A DNA stretch of 23,671 nucleotides from a virus, in IMG/VR virus record IMGVR_UViG_3300031673_000490, positions 1 through 23,671 of that record. One strand, given 5' to 3'. This document shows positions 1-6,859 of the stretch, piece by piece (position 1 is the first letter of the stretch; each line of letters opens with the position of its first letter). Under the pieces are notes generated by a model. The model searched no databases, was not told the DNA's origin, and saw only the letters and a program-made list of their open reading frames with translations. The position numbers were made by a program, and so were the translations under genes.

Positions 1-300
1 TCCTCCGGGCTTAACTATTCTGAGCCAGTTTCTCAAAGATTCCGTCACGTCAACCATGTGTTCAAGCGAGTGACTTGCCATTAGAAAATCATAGCTTTCA
101 TCCTTGATGCCAGTGAGAAATTGAGCATCGCCATCTTTAATGTCCCAGGTCTTCACCGATTTCATGCCTGCAAAAAGACCGATATATCGAGCAAGGGGAT
201 CGGGCTTCCCCCCAATATCAATCCCTTCACCTGTAAAAAATCGCGCATGGAATGACCCGTCATAAAATCGCCGCTTTGCTGCTTTACTTTGCTCGTGCAT
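1..300 (-). CDS. Class I SAM-dependent methyltransferase, partial (3' end beyond window)
   Basis: The first 100 codons are visible; the gene runs off the left edge. It is too short for a simple ORF listing but clearly coding. It starts at ATG 300, inside the end of the glycosyltransferase gene (17-nt overlap). The peptide shows GEGIDIGGKPDP (a motif I-like glycine loop), then TWDIKDGDAQFL (motif II region), then YDFLMASHSLEHMVD and NWLRIVKPGG. The last two are the motif IV/V pattern of the Methyltransf_11/25 group (xSLEH, LxxxLRxVKPGG). The family transfers a methyl group from SAM; the substrate cannot be read from the sequence. Tight overlap with a glycosyltransferase suggests a glycan- or surface-modification pair, which is inference. 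Family confidence is good and function unknown. Confidence 0.85.
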   Translation of the reverse strand, partial: MHEQSKAAKRRFYDGSFHARFFTGEGIDIGGKPDPLARYIGLFAGMKSVKTWDIKDGDAQFLTGIKDESYDFLMASHSLEHMVDVTESLRNWLRIVKPGG

Positions 301-994
301 AATTCATGGCCTCGATGTTATGCCCGTCACGTTTAAAATTGCAATTCGGGCTCTCTCGGCATATTTCCAGACAATTTGTTTTATGTAATCCTTCGGAAAT
401 CGCAAACGGCATACTCTGATTTCCTATGAAAAGATCGGCGGCATTAATAATCTCTGCCAACTCTAAGCAGTCGCAAACCTGATAAAATGGAACGTCGCCA
501 AACAACTTGACGAATTGTTCATGTTCTCCTTCTAATCCAACGAATATCGCTTGATCTTGGAATTTCTGGACTATATCCTTCCAGGGAAAATCTTCGTTAT
601 GATATCGAGAACTTCGATGGAAAATGATATTCGCAACCTTTTTTCCACCGGCAATTAACCACTGTTCGTTAATTAAATTTGCCGACAAACCGAAAGCCTC
701 TAAATGCGATGATGCTAAATTATTATGGCCAACATCATTGAACACGTTAAGATTACGTAACCTGAATTTATTAAGATTATGGGTGGCGTGTATTTCATTC
801 TGGATAATTACGTCGTCAATGTACGGTTGGGCCACAAGTAATGGTTTCAGCAATGCCACCTTTTCCTCATTGAAAGAAAGTATATCCCATGTGGGATCTA
901 AAAATAATATACCACCACCAAGTTCCTTAATCGTAGGCAGGCTATAAATAATATCCCCCATGTCTCCACTATGTAGAAAGGTCTGCGGGTTCAC
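284..994 (-). CDS. Glycosyltransferase family 9-like (heptosyltransferase-like) protein, GTG start or frameshifted 5' end
   Basis: This 236-aa product has the look of a compact GT-B fold GT9 enzyme. It has an N-terminal HSGDMGDIIYSLPTIKELGG segment (GDxxxxxPxxxxL, like the ADP-heptose transferase N-domain), and the C-terminal half has IFVGLEGEHEQF and ADLFIGNQSMPFAISEGLH (the nucleotide-sugar site pattern in which a D-x-x-I-G-N-D/Q-S stretch is followed by A-x-x-G). Such proteins are common in phage genomes; the sugar and acceptor are unknown. The first codon of the open frame is GTG at 994, with no proper ribosome binding site. The perfect AGGAGG lies further upstream, before ATG 1065, in another frame (see 991-1065). 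The true start is therefore probably 1065, with a one-base shift. It overlaps the downstream methyltransferase by 17 nt. Confidence 0.75.
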   Translation of the reverse strand: MNPQTFLHSGDMGDIIYSLPTIKELGGGILFLDPTWDILSFNEEKVALLKPLLVAQPYIDDVIIQNEIHATHNLNKFRLRNLNVFNDVGHNNLASSHLEAFGLSANLINEQWLIAGGKKVANIIFHRSSRYHNEDFPWKDIVQKFQDQAIFVGLEGEHEQFVKLFGDVPFYQVCDCLELAEIINAADLFIGNQSMPFAISEGLHKTNCLEICRESPNCNFKRDGHNIEAMNYARAK

Positions 995-1065
995 TTTCTT
1001 AGCCTTAATCTTTTTGTCTTTATGCTTTTTAAGTTCCGCACTACTATAATATTTTTATTCCTCAT
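991..1065 (-). other. Displaced 5' end of the glycosyltransferase gene (apparent -1 frameshift), or a 24-aa leader peptide
   Basis: ATG 1065 has AGGAGG four bases upstream and overlaps the TGA of the preceding gene (ATGA), the usual coupling in this operon. In that frame the reading stops after 24 codons, with its TGA overlapping the GTG at 994. In the -1 frame the same DNA reads YYSSAELKKHKDKKIKAKK directly into VNPQTF of the glycosyltransferase. Adding one A to the A5 run (T5 on the plus strand, 1052-1056) joins the start and the enzyme. I read this as a homopolymer indel (sequencing or real), or possible slippage, rather than an independent peptide. Confidence 0.6.
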
Positions 1066-1358
1066 AGTTCCTCCTGGGAGTGTGTTTGTTTGAAATATGC
1101 CATGCCATCAGATACGGCGATTAAGTCCCATCCTTCGAGACCTAAAATATTAAAATCAGTTCCCCCTACTGGAACAATCTTGTATGTAAAAATCACGTAA
1201 GACAAGCCATCCTCTGCCTCTTCAGTAAGGGCCTGGCAATCAGGGCATAAAACGGGCAAATCATCTTTCATTGCACCTTCAAAATCTGCAATCAATATCT
1301 CTATGGTTTTTCCACATCCATCACAGACCTCATCTGTTTTTAAATCGCCCATAATCAT
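1062..1358 (-). CDS. Small zinc-ribbon protein with DUF4177-like C-terminus
   Basis: 98 aa. The N-terminal half carries CDGC and CPDC, about 25 residues apart, a likely four-cysteine zinc ribbon. The C-terminal half (IFTYKIVPVG...ILGLEGWDLIAV...YFKQ) matches the DUF4177 pattern: a strand ending in YKxVxV, then LGxEGWxLxxV, then FK. DUF4177 proteins are small, of unknown role, and frequent in phages. Two ATGs (1358 and 1352) are possible; the AAGGGG upstream is better spaced for the second, which would remove two residues. It lies 5 nt after the tail terminator gene and overlaps the next start by ATGA, so it is translated as part of the operon. Confidence 0.7.
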   Translation of the reverse strand: MIMGDLKTDEVCDGCGKTIEILIADFEGAMKDDLPVLCPDCQALTEEAEDGLSYVIFTYKIVPVGGTDFNILGLEGWDLIAVSDGMAYFKQTHSQEEL

Positions 1359-1363
1359 TCCCC

Positions 1364-1786
1364 TTAATCTAAAATAGTTCTAACATTGTAGTCTACATGG
1401 TACGCCCATACTTTAAAAGTCTTAGCCGGTGGAGGTGTTGTATGATTCTCAATTGTCAAAGTTGCGTTTTCCCTGAACATCCATACAAGGGTTGATCCGA
1501 CAATAGAAAACGTGGATTCATCATAAAGGGTTATTAAGTCTGCATACATATTTTCAATTTCCGTTGAACCTGAAAGGGCTGAAAACAATGAAAACTGTAT
1601 GATGGTGTCTTCAAACTCTTCTGTGGCTGCAAAGGTTTTCTCCGGCGCGTTCGATACAATTAAAAAAACTGCATAGGGATAGTCTGCGCCTTCCGGTGCC
1701 TGCCCCTTATATATACGATTAGCAATATGGGCACTTAGTAGGCTGCCGCTTAATTCACCCCAGATCGCTTTGCTCAAATTTAGCAT
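1364..1786 (-). CDS. Tail terminator / tail completion protein (DUF3168-like)
   Basis: 140 aa. The IYKGQAPEGADYPYAVFLIV stretch followed by FEDTIIQFSLFS resembles the DUF3168 / HK97 gp10-lambda gpU type: an early 'P...YPYxxF' loop, then a beta strand with Q/FSxxS. In siphophages this protein caps the tail tube and joins it to the head. Position supports the call, because it follows the head closure protein and one small gene, the usual order connector - closure - terminator. Its start codon shares one base with the stop of the 76-aa gene, which implies translational coupling. The family call is by pattern only. Confidence 0.65.
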   Translation of the reverse strand: MLNLSKAIWGELSGSLLSAHIANRIYKGQAPEGADYPYAVFLIVSNAPEKTFAATEEFEDTIIQFSLFSALSGSTEIENMYADLITLYDESTFSIVGSTLVWMFRENATLTIENHTTPPPAKTFKVWAYHVDYNVRTILD

Positions 1787-2016
1787 TAGGTCGATTCCTT
1801 TAGCCCCGATGGTTTCTTTTCAACGAGTTCAAATCTTTTAAAGATAGCCGGAAGCTGCACTGCGTCATCAACCTCCATAAACATTTCAGCCTCAATTGTG
1901 AACATTGAACCCATTTCCATGTGAATATCAAGTTTTCGGACATGCTTTAATCCGAGTGCATCACATATTTCTTTTGCTACTTTGTGATATCCTGTGATCA
2001 AGGGTTTATGTGCCAT
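1786..2016 (-). CDS. Small conserved phage protein between head closure and tail terminator
   Basis: 76 aa, not confidently assigned. The N-terminal KVAKEICDALGLKHVRKLDI followed by an alternating strand (MFTIEAEMFMEVDD) resembles small phage proteins of the pattern 'LC.ALGL....V..ldI....d....V..e.y...e', of unknown function. It contacts both neighbours by one-base stop/start overlaps (at 1786 and 2016), so all three genes are probably translated together in fixed ratio. The HK97 gp10-like adaptor often sits here, but the protein looks too short for that. No Cys, no signal peptide, no membrane segment. Confidence 0.6.
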   Translation of the reverse strand: MAHKPLITGYHKVAKEICDALGLKHVRKLDIHMEMGSMFTIEAEMFMEVDDAVQLPAIFKRFELVEKKPSGLKEST

Positions 2017-2333
2017 TACGTCGACTCCTTTGCCATAATGTCTAAATACTCGTTTTTTTCTGAAGGATTTATCACACTCACAATATTGAAGTAGCGATTG
2101 CCAAATTTTAAAAGCCAGGAGGGCCGGAATAGGCTCCTGTATCGCATTCGTATCCTATGGCTTACAACCATATCAGTCTGCATGGATTGAACCGTCTCCG
2201 TGGCGCTCAGGGGCCATATGGCACAAAAAACCGTCGCGATGGTATTGTAAACCTCAGAGAATCCACCCATCCCATCCGACGTTTTCGTTGCCGCCTGGAT
2301 CTCAATTCTTTTATTTAAGTCTCCGATTTGCAT
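2016..2333 (-). CDS. Head closure (head-tail joining) protein, Phage_H_T_join / HK97 gp7-like
   Basis: 105 aa, the usual family length. It begins MQIGDLNKRIEIQ, then DGMGGFSEVYNTIATVFCAI, then TDMVVSHRIRMRYR, and ends with the FGNRYFNIVSVINPSEKNEY segment. This is the standard pattern of the family: L-x-x-R-I-x-I-Q, a D-x-x-G-G turn, the 'THxIxxRYR' strand, and the 'xRxYxIxxVxNPxExNxxL' end. These proteins form a dodecameric ring under the connector and close the DNA channel before the tail attaches. It overlaps the preceding small gene by 19 nt, and its stop shares a base with the next start. Confidence 0.85.
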   Translation of the reverse strand: MQIGDLNKRIEIQAATKTSDGMGGFSEVYNTIATVFCAIWPLSATETVQSMQTDMVVSHRIRMRYRSLFRPSWLLKFGNRYFNIVSVINPSEKNEYLDIMAKEST

Positions 2334-2575
2334 TTCAATCCAAGCACATTCATTAAATTTACGTGATTGTCGATTTCCTGCCTTGCCATCGCCTTCAGGT
2401 TTTCGGGAATGTCGGGATTGGAGATAACCCTTTCACCGGCACAGATAAGATCCATTGCGTCTTTTTCCACTTCCTTTTTCATTGCCCTCACATATTTAGT
2501 CACGTCCAAGTTCAGTGGTACTCCCCATTCCGATGTAGAACCGTACTTTTTAGAACTCATCCCATAACCTCGCAC
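2315..2575 (-). CDS. Small protein of unknown function between connector and head closure genes
   Basis: 86 aa from the first possible ATG. A second ATG at 2560 (MSSKKYG) gives 81 aa and a shorter overlap with the connector gene, and may be the true start. The product is mostly charged helix in the middle (YVRAMKKEVEKDAMDLICAG) with a helix at the end (IPENLKAMARQEIDNHVNLM). It overlaps its upstream neighbour (2550) and downstream neighbour (2333), so it is held within the coupled head-completion block. No family recognised. Confidence 0.55.
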   Translation of the reverse strand: MRGYGMSSKKYGSTSEWGVPLNLDVTKYVRAMKKEVEKDAMDLICAGERVISNPDIPENLKAMARQEIDNHVNLMNVLGLKCKSET

Positions 2576-3767
2576 TCGCTAAAAGCCGCTGCACCGTCTT
2601 ATTCTCCTGATAATTCTGCCCGCTCATAATCTTGGCCTCCTTGTTGACATAAAGGTCTGCCGCGATAAGCAAAAAGGCTGCCTTGATCTTGTAGGGTACC
2701 AGTGCCCGTGTCGTCCAGCCGCAGACATACCGTATCGTGATCGGTTTCGACGGATAGGCGGTAAATGACGGCCATGATACCCCATACGGCAAAACAATCC
2801 GCCCGCACATCTCGCCGTTTGTTTCAACCAGATACTGGGTCGTGACGGTCATTGTGGTCTCAACGCCGTCAGAATCCTTGTATTTTACCGATGAAACCGT
2901 TTGAAGGTTTCCGAATGGCAATTTGATGTAATTTTTATTCGGCCAGCCACCAAGAGAGAAATCCCACGTCTGGGTAATCAGTGCACGACGGCAAATATCT
3001 TCCACGTGCTCCCTGCTGGCTGTGATAATTGCCTCTAATAGATCATCCTCAACTGATGTCGCGGTTAGCCTAATAACCTGGGTCCCGAAAGTACAAACAT
3101 CACCCACCACCTTAGCAACCGTCCTGATATATTGCTTCGTGCCAGTGTAGGCGATCTCTTGTGTTGACGGATCAGTTGCGTCTGTGACCTGTATAAATCC
3201 CCCGCCGGTCCAATCAGTATAGACTGCCCCTGCGAAAGTAGGGTTAGCCGCCCCCTGGTCCGCTAATTTTGCAGCGGTTCCCGTTACTCCGATTATTTCT
3301 CCGAGCGTATAGGTCCCGGATCGATCTTTTACGGTATAGGTCAAGGCTGTGACTTTCGCCACAACTACGCAGGTTTTCCCGCTGGTTTGACCTGTTATGA
3401 TATCATCAGCGGCCCAATCGGTCGCCGGTGCGACGTCAAGCGTTATGGTCTCGGTATTGGTATCGGCTTCCTGGATTTTAACGTCCAGTGTCGCGCCTGC
3501 TGCATTCATACCAGCGGCCAGAGTTACGACTGCGGAATATCCCAGAACATCAACACCGACTCCCAGGTGATCATATCCGGCCACGGTCGCGTATTCGTCT
3601 GATAGGTTGCTTTGTGTTTCGTCGATGTTATCGGCAAAGCTCCCCGAGTCTAAGCGGAGATGAATTTTCAATTCTGAAATGCTCACAGGTTCAAATGCCG
3701 GGGCTACAACCAGACCCCCGCCACTTGCCGCTCCACTTACCGCCGTTGCTGTTCCTGCGCCTGCCAT
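2550..3767 (-). CDS. Head-tail connector, phage gp6 / phiE125 gp8-like, with a large internal insertion
   Basis: 405 aa, about twice the roughly 200 aa typical of the family. The N-terminal piece FEPVSISELKIHLRLDSGSF (about residues 26-45) and the C-terminal piece from about residue 235 together form a normal gp6-like connector. The C-terminal piece has LLEAIITASREHVEDICRRA, LITQTWDFSLGGWP, IKLPFGNLQTVSSVKY, ITIRYVCGW, and IKAAFLLIAADLY. Between them are about 180 beta-rich residues. In these, TLDVKIQEADTN and YTDWTGGGFIQVTDA...YTGTKQYIRTVAKV read like a phage decoration-type beta-sandwich. Inside that domain sits a further block, ADDIITGQTSGKTCVVVAKV...VKDRSGTYTLGEIIGVTG. The connector ring binds beneath the portal. 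GGAGG lies nine bases before ATG 3767. The gene upstream in transcription is separated by the antisense HNH gene. Confidence 0.8.
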   Translation of the reverse strand: MAGAGTATAVSGAASGGGLVVAPAFEPVSISELKIHLRLDSGSFADNIDETQSNLSDEYATVAGYDHLGVGVDVLGYSAVVTLAAGMNAAGATLDVKIQEADTNTETITLDVAPATDWAADDIITGQTSGKTCVVVAKVTALTYTVKDRSGTYTLGEIIGVTGTAAKLADQGAANPTFAGAVYTDWTGGGFIQVTDATDPSTQEIAYTGTKQYIRTVAKVVGDVCTFGTQVIRLTATSVEDDLLEAIITASREHVEDICRRALITQTWDFSLGGWPNKNYIKLPFGNLQTVSSVKYKDSDGVETTMTVTTQYLVETNGEMCGRIVLPYGVSWPSFTAYPSKPITIRYVCGWTTRALVPYKIKAAFLLIAADLYVNKEAKIMSGQNYQENKTVQRLLASARLWDEF

Positions 3768-3793
3768 TATACAACTACCTCCAAAGTTCTAAC

Positions 3794-3822
3794 TTGCTTT
3801 TTAAGTTCACATGATATAGAAT
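3794..3822 (+). promoter_or_regulatory. Candidate sigma70 promoter for the HNH endonuclease gene
   Basis: TTGCTT (3794-3799), a 17-bp spacer, and TAGAAT (3817-3822; five of six with TATAAT) lie 28 bp before the HNH start. A gene running against the late operon needs its own promoter, and this is the best match in the short gap. Confidence 0.45.
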
Positions 3823-3850
3823 ATAAACAAAAATTAAATGGAGCAAAAAT

Positions 3851-4540
3851 ATGGGAAAACATTGGACTCTTACCGAAGAACAAAGTAAGGCTATTTCTAA
3901 AAGAAAAATGGGGCATCCGGTTTCTGAAGAAACAAGGCGTAAACTGTCTGAAGCTGCAAAAGGGAAAGTCCCATCTATTGAACAAAGACGCAAACAATCG
4001 GAAGCCATGAAAGGTCGGCCAAAATCTCCAGAGACAATAAAAAAGATGCGCCAATATCATGCAAATAGACCACAAAAACACAATGACAATATTAGTAAAG
4101 GTCAGGCTGGTAAGAAACTCACACCAGAACATATAGAAAACCAACGTAAAACAAAGATGGCAAATGGCACATGGAAACCTATCGGCCATACCTATGAACA
4201 AAGAGGATATCGTATGGTAAAAATTGCGGAAGGGCAAGGCAGAGCTAATTATGCTGCCGAACATAGATATATAATTGAAAAAGAAATAGGCAGAAAACTT
4301 CTTCCACATGAACACATCCACCATATTGACGGGGATAGCATGAATAATTCTATCAGTAATCTTTGTGTTATCTCTAAAGTTGATCATACCTTAATAACCA
4401 AATTGCTTCGTTGTGTTGATAAAAATCTTGCCAAGATAATAGTTTCTACACTTATGAAACGGTTTCCAAATCTGGCAAAGCATCCATATTGTACCCGCTC
4501 TTCTTTGCCCAAATATAGTAATCGCCAGCATCCAGCATGA
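3851..4540 (+). CDS. HNH homing endonuclease with NUMOD3 repeats
   Basis: 229 aa on the strand opposite to the surrounding operon. The first about 100 residues hold at least three NUMOD3-type DNA-binding units of the form S-x-E-T/Q-R-x-K-x-S-E-A-x-K-G-x (at about 25-40, 42-57, 59-72). The HNH motif is at about 137-182: EHRYIIEK, then HEHIHHIDGDSMNNSISNL, with the HH pair at 157-158 and further Asn and His (179) ligands. These enzymes cut DNA at an intronless target and spread their own gene. TGGAG eight bases before ATG 3851 supports the start. The last 29 codons are antisense to the end of the structural gene at 4452-5057, so the present C-terminus looks like read-through into host sequence. 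This is a free-standing mobile gene inserted into the morphogenesis block. Confidence 0.9.
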   Translation: MGKHWTLTEEQSKAISKRKMGHPVSEETRRKLSEAAKGKVPSIEQRRKQSEAMKGRPKSPETIKKMRQYHANRPQKHNDNISKGQAGKKLTPEHIENQRKTKMANGTWKPIGHTYEQRGYRMVKIAEGQGRANYAAEHRYIIEKEIGRKLLPHEHIHHIDGDSMNNSISNLCVISKVDHTLITKLLRCVDKNLAKIIVSTLMKRFPNLAKHPYCTRSSLPKYSNRQHPA

Positions 4541-5057
4541 ATGTGATTTGGCCCGCCGAATCAGTAATCCCTGATGCAAGGACATAAAGCCCTGCCGAAT
4601 CGGATGTTACCCAGACCTCGGCCCCGTCAATCGGACCCCCGGTCACTGAATCGGTCAGGGTATATGTCCATGATATGGCGCCGGCCCCCAGGTCGATGAT
4701 ATTTGCAGACAAACTTAACATCTGGAAAAAATTATAACACCCGGCGACTGTAATCGTTATGACTACCCAATCGGCCCCGGCCGCTATTGCCGCATCAGGC
4801 AAATCAAAGCGATATAAGCCAGGCGCTTTTGTGTCGTCTGCTTCCTTAAATCCGCCATCAGCATGGGCAGAATTGACAGCCACAAGCGTGATCGCCGGTA
4901 TATCAACTGGGATACCGCCCTGCCGCCAATATGAGGCCGTGACATCTCCAAATGCCTTTCCGGTCACTCTGATATTATCGGTTGTGCTTCTCAAAATAAC
5001 CGGGATGCTAAAAGCAACAGTCCCAGCCAGTAGGCCGCCTTGAAGTTTCTCACTCAT
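4452..5057 (-). CDS. Phage structural protein with C-terminal carboxypeptidase-regulatory/Ig-like domain
   Basis: 201 aa. The N-terminal about 110 residues have the pattern TGKAFGDVTASYWRQGG, then VNSAHADGGFKEADDTKAPG, then LYRFDLPDAAIAAGADWVVI. This beta-rich module recurs in phage particle-associated proteins; I recognise the pattern but know no precise function. Residues about 125-195 (WTYTLTDSVTGGPIDGAEVWVTSD...GQITFMLDAGDYYIWAKKSGY) form a typical CarboxypepD_reg/CNA-B-like beta-sandwich used as a surface or adhesion module. RBS AAGGGG precedes ATG 5057. The gene appears complete, ending shortly after the Ig-like domain, but its last 89 bp overlap the convergent HNH gene. Confidence 0.7.
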   Translation of the reverse strand: MSEKLQGGLLAGTVAFSIPVILRSTTDNIRVTGKAFGDVTASYWRQGGIPVDIPAITLVAVNSAHADGGFKEADDTKAPGLYRFDLPDAAIAAGADWVVITITVAGCYNFFQMLSLSANIIDLGAGAISWTYTLTDSVTGGPIDGAEVWVTSDSAGLYVLASGITDSAGQITFMLDAGDYYIWAKKSGYNMDALPDLETVS

Positions 5058-5074
5058 GATAGCCCCTTATCTTT

Positions 5075-5518
5075 TTACTCAAATGTGAAGATCCCGTTTC
5101 CATGCCAAGTAATAGTCAAGTCGCCTGCTTTCATATCTATCGGGCCATCAAGGTCAATCATAACGAGACAATGACCAGTCGTTTTATGATAAATAACAGC
5201 ATGGTCAGCGTTCTGTGGACTGGCTGCATTTTGCGCCCAGGTTACAGACGCGCCAGTATCGTCAAACGTCACTACACCAGCGGCTTCTGCCAACATAGCA
5301 GTCAGCGTGTCAAGTAGTAATCCTCCCGCTGCATATTCCCCGGCTGTTGCAATTGCAGTGTAGTTGGTTGTCCCACCGGCTGCATAGTGCGGATCAGGGT
5401 CACCCACCAAACACGTCTCGGTAACGAGCCCTATCCATATTTCATCAGCAGCCTCCCAACCACCCATAATCATTTCCTTTTTCGATTCCTCGAAAACTAT
5501 TAAATCCCCTCTTGCCAT
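5075..5518 (-). CDS. Beta-rich phage virion protein of unknown function
   Basis: 147 aa. The end of the protein, DHAVIYHKTTGHCLVMIDL followed by DGPIDMKAGDLTITWHGNGI, matches a module common in phage structural genes ('a.vy.d....d....fvdlgg.i.l.aGdltitw...gi.tl'). The middle (TFDDTGASVTWAQ) is also beta-rich. GGAGG eight bases upstream supports ATG 5518. No signal peptide. It lies between the repeat protein and the Ig-like protein, with gaps of 17-18 bp, so it is in the same transcript. It is probably particle-associated; its place in the virion is unknown. Confidence 0.65.
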   Translation of the reverse strand: MARGDLIVFEESKKEMIMGGWEAADEIWIGLVTETCLVGDPDPHYAAGGTTNYTAIATAGEYAAGGLLLDTLTAMLAEAAGVVTFDDTGASVTWAQNAASPQNADHAVIYHKTTGHCLVMIDLDGPIDMKAGDLTITWHGNGIFTFE

Positions 5519-5536
5519 TTTGTATACCTCCGTCTA

Positions 5537-6859
5537 TTAAAATAATTGGTTCATTGAGTTAAATCCAAGTTGTTCTGGTATAAATCCTGTACCACCGGCT
5601 GAAAGGTTCGCCGCAAATTCAGCAAGTATCAGGACATCAACCCCGGCACTTAACGCAACATCAAAATTCATATCTGTTACATATTCAGTGATGACAAGCG
5701 CATCAAGACCAGCCCCAAAGGTTATTTCCTTATTTACGGTGGCAACGTTCTCGGTTATAACCAGAGTATCAATGTCCGCTGTGAAACTTATCGCTTTATC
5801 AACGTTGACAATGTTCTCGGTTATGGTAAGCGCATCAAGACCAGCCCCAAAGGTTATTTCCTTATTTACGGTGGCAACGTTCTCGGTTATAACCAGAGTA
5901 TCAACACCCGCTTCAAAACTTACCTCTTTATTGACATTAACGACATTCTCAGTGATGACAAGCGCATCAAGACCAGCCCCAAAGGTTATTTCCTTATTTA
6001 CGGTTGCTGCATTCTCAGTAATGACAAGGGCGTCAACACCGGGACTCACAGAAACATTGAAGTTTATATCTGCCGTATATTCGGTAACGACAAGAGCATC
6101 AACGTCAACCGTGAAGGTTATCGCTTTATTTGCCGTAGCCGCGTATTCTGTAATAACAATAGCATCGGTTTCAGCAGATACCGGATGCTGGATCGTGGCT
6201 GCGTATTCAGTGATGATAAGCTCATCGAATTTTGCTGATGTCCATACAAAATCGTCGTCACTTACAAACTCAAAATCGTCGTCACTTACAAACTCAAAAT
6301 CGGTATCACCTATTGGAACATCTATATAATTTACATTTGCCTTGTTCTCAGTGATGACCAGCATATCAATACCGGCTTCAAAACTTATCTCTGTATTGAC
6401 GGTCGCTGCGTATTCAGTGAGGGTCAACGCATCGGCGGCGCCTGCCGATATCGGCACTACGACAGTGGCTGCATTCTCGGTTATCGTCAGAGCATCAGTG
6501 TCAACCAATATTGGGGCCATGACGGTGGCATTGGCCTCAGTTATAACAAGGGTGCCAATGCCTGTATCGAAACGTATTGCTTTATTGACATTAACGACAT
6601 TCTCAGCGATTGCCAGGGCATCGATGCCAACCTCAAATGTTATCGCTTTATTGACATTAACGACGTTCTTTGTAATGATCAGGGCGTCAACGCTGGGACT
6701 CACAAAAACATTGAAGTTTACATCTACACCGTTCTCTATTAGAACAAGAGCGTCAATTCCGGTACTGAAAGCAACGTCGCCGTCATCTACAAATTCAAAA
6801 TCAGCGTCATCTACAAATTCAAAATCAGCGTCATCTCTATAGTCAAAATCATCACTCAA
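5537..6859 (-). CDS. Repeat protein: 17 copies of a ~22-residue beta-type repeat with acidic DFEFV blocks
   Basis: 440 aa, TTG start at 6859 with AAGGAG nine bases upstream (the SD overlaps the stop of the preceding gene). The protein opens with an acidic block (DADFEFVDDADFEFVDDGD). Seven repeats follow, then a second acidic block (DTDFEFVSDDDFEFVSDDD), then ten repeats, then a short tail ending in GFNSMNQLF. The repeat consensus is DALVITENVATVNKEI + TFGAG + L: a hydrophobic strand, a turn with E-N/Y, a second strand, and a loop. The regular alternation suggests a beta-solenoid or fibre-like stack. There are no Cys. Such repeats suit an extended virion appendage, but nothing proves it. DNA copies are near-identical over part of the array, so recent duplication is likely. 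Confidence 0.75.
   Translation of the reverse strand: MSDDFDYRDDADFEFVDDADFEFVDDGDVAFSTGIDALVLIENGVDVNFNVFVSPSVDALIITKNVVNVNKAITFEVGIDALAIAENVVNVNKAIRFDTGIGTLVITEANATVMAPILVDTDALTITENAATVVVPISAGAADALTLTEYAATVNTEISFEAGIDMLVITENKANVNYIDVPIGDTDFEFVSDDDFEFVSDDDFVWTSAKFDELIITEYAATIQHPVSAETDAIVITEYAATANKAITFTVDVDALVVTEYTADINFNVSVSPGVDALVITENAATVNKEITFGAGLDALVITENVVNVNKEVSFEAGVDTLVITENVATVNKEITFGAGLDALTITENIVNVDKAISFTADIDTLVITENVATVNKEITFGAGLDALVITEYVTDMNFDVALSAGVDVLILAEFAANLSAGGTGFIPEQLGFNSMNQLF
5697..6004. repeat. 132-bp direct repeats (44 codons, two protein repeats) within the repeat-protein gene
   Basis: The string beginning AGCGCATCAAGACCAGCCCC recurs at 5697, 5829 and 5961, exactly 132 bp apart, and each copy continues identically through a stretch ending near TTTACGG. 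132 bp is two 22-residue units, so duplication has acted on pairs of repeats. Shorter 24-bp tandem copies encode the acidic DFEFV blocks at about 6252-6299 and 6781-6828. Confidence 0.9.

Noticed and set aside
3767-4387. 206-aa minus-strand open frame rich in Phe
   Set aside because: Antisense to the HNH gene; aromatic-rich composition is typical of the complement of a Lys/Glu-rich gene.
5697-6004. CRISPR-like array
   Set aside because: The repeats are 132 bp apart, inside a continuous reading frame, and the sequence between copies is itself related; no short palindromic repeats or unique spacers.
5688-6842. Two long plus-strand open frames (213 and 166 aa) opposite the repeat protein
   Set aside because: They are antisense shadows: the repeated DNA has no stops in that frame. 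No RBS, low-complexity Ser/Val composition, and the minus-strand frame has a TTG start with a good SD and coherent repeats.
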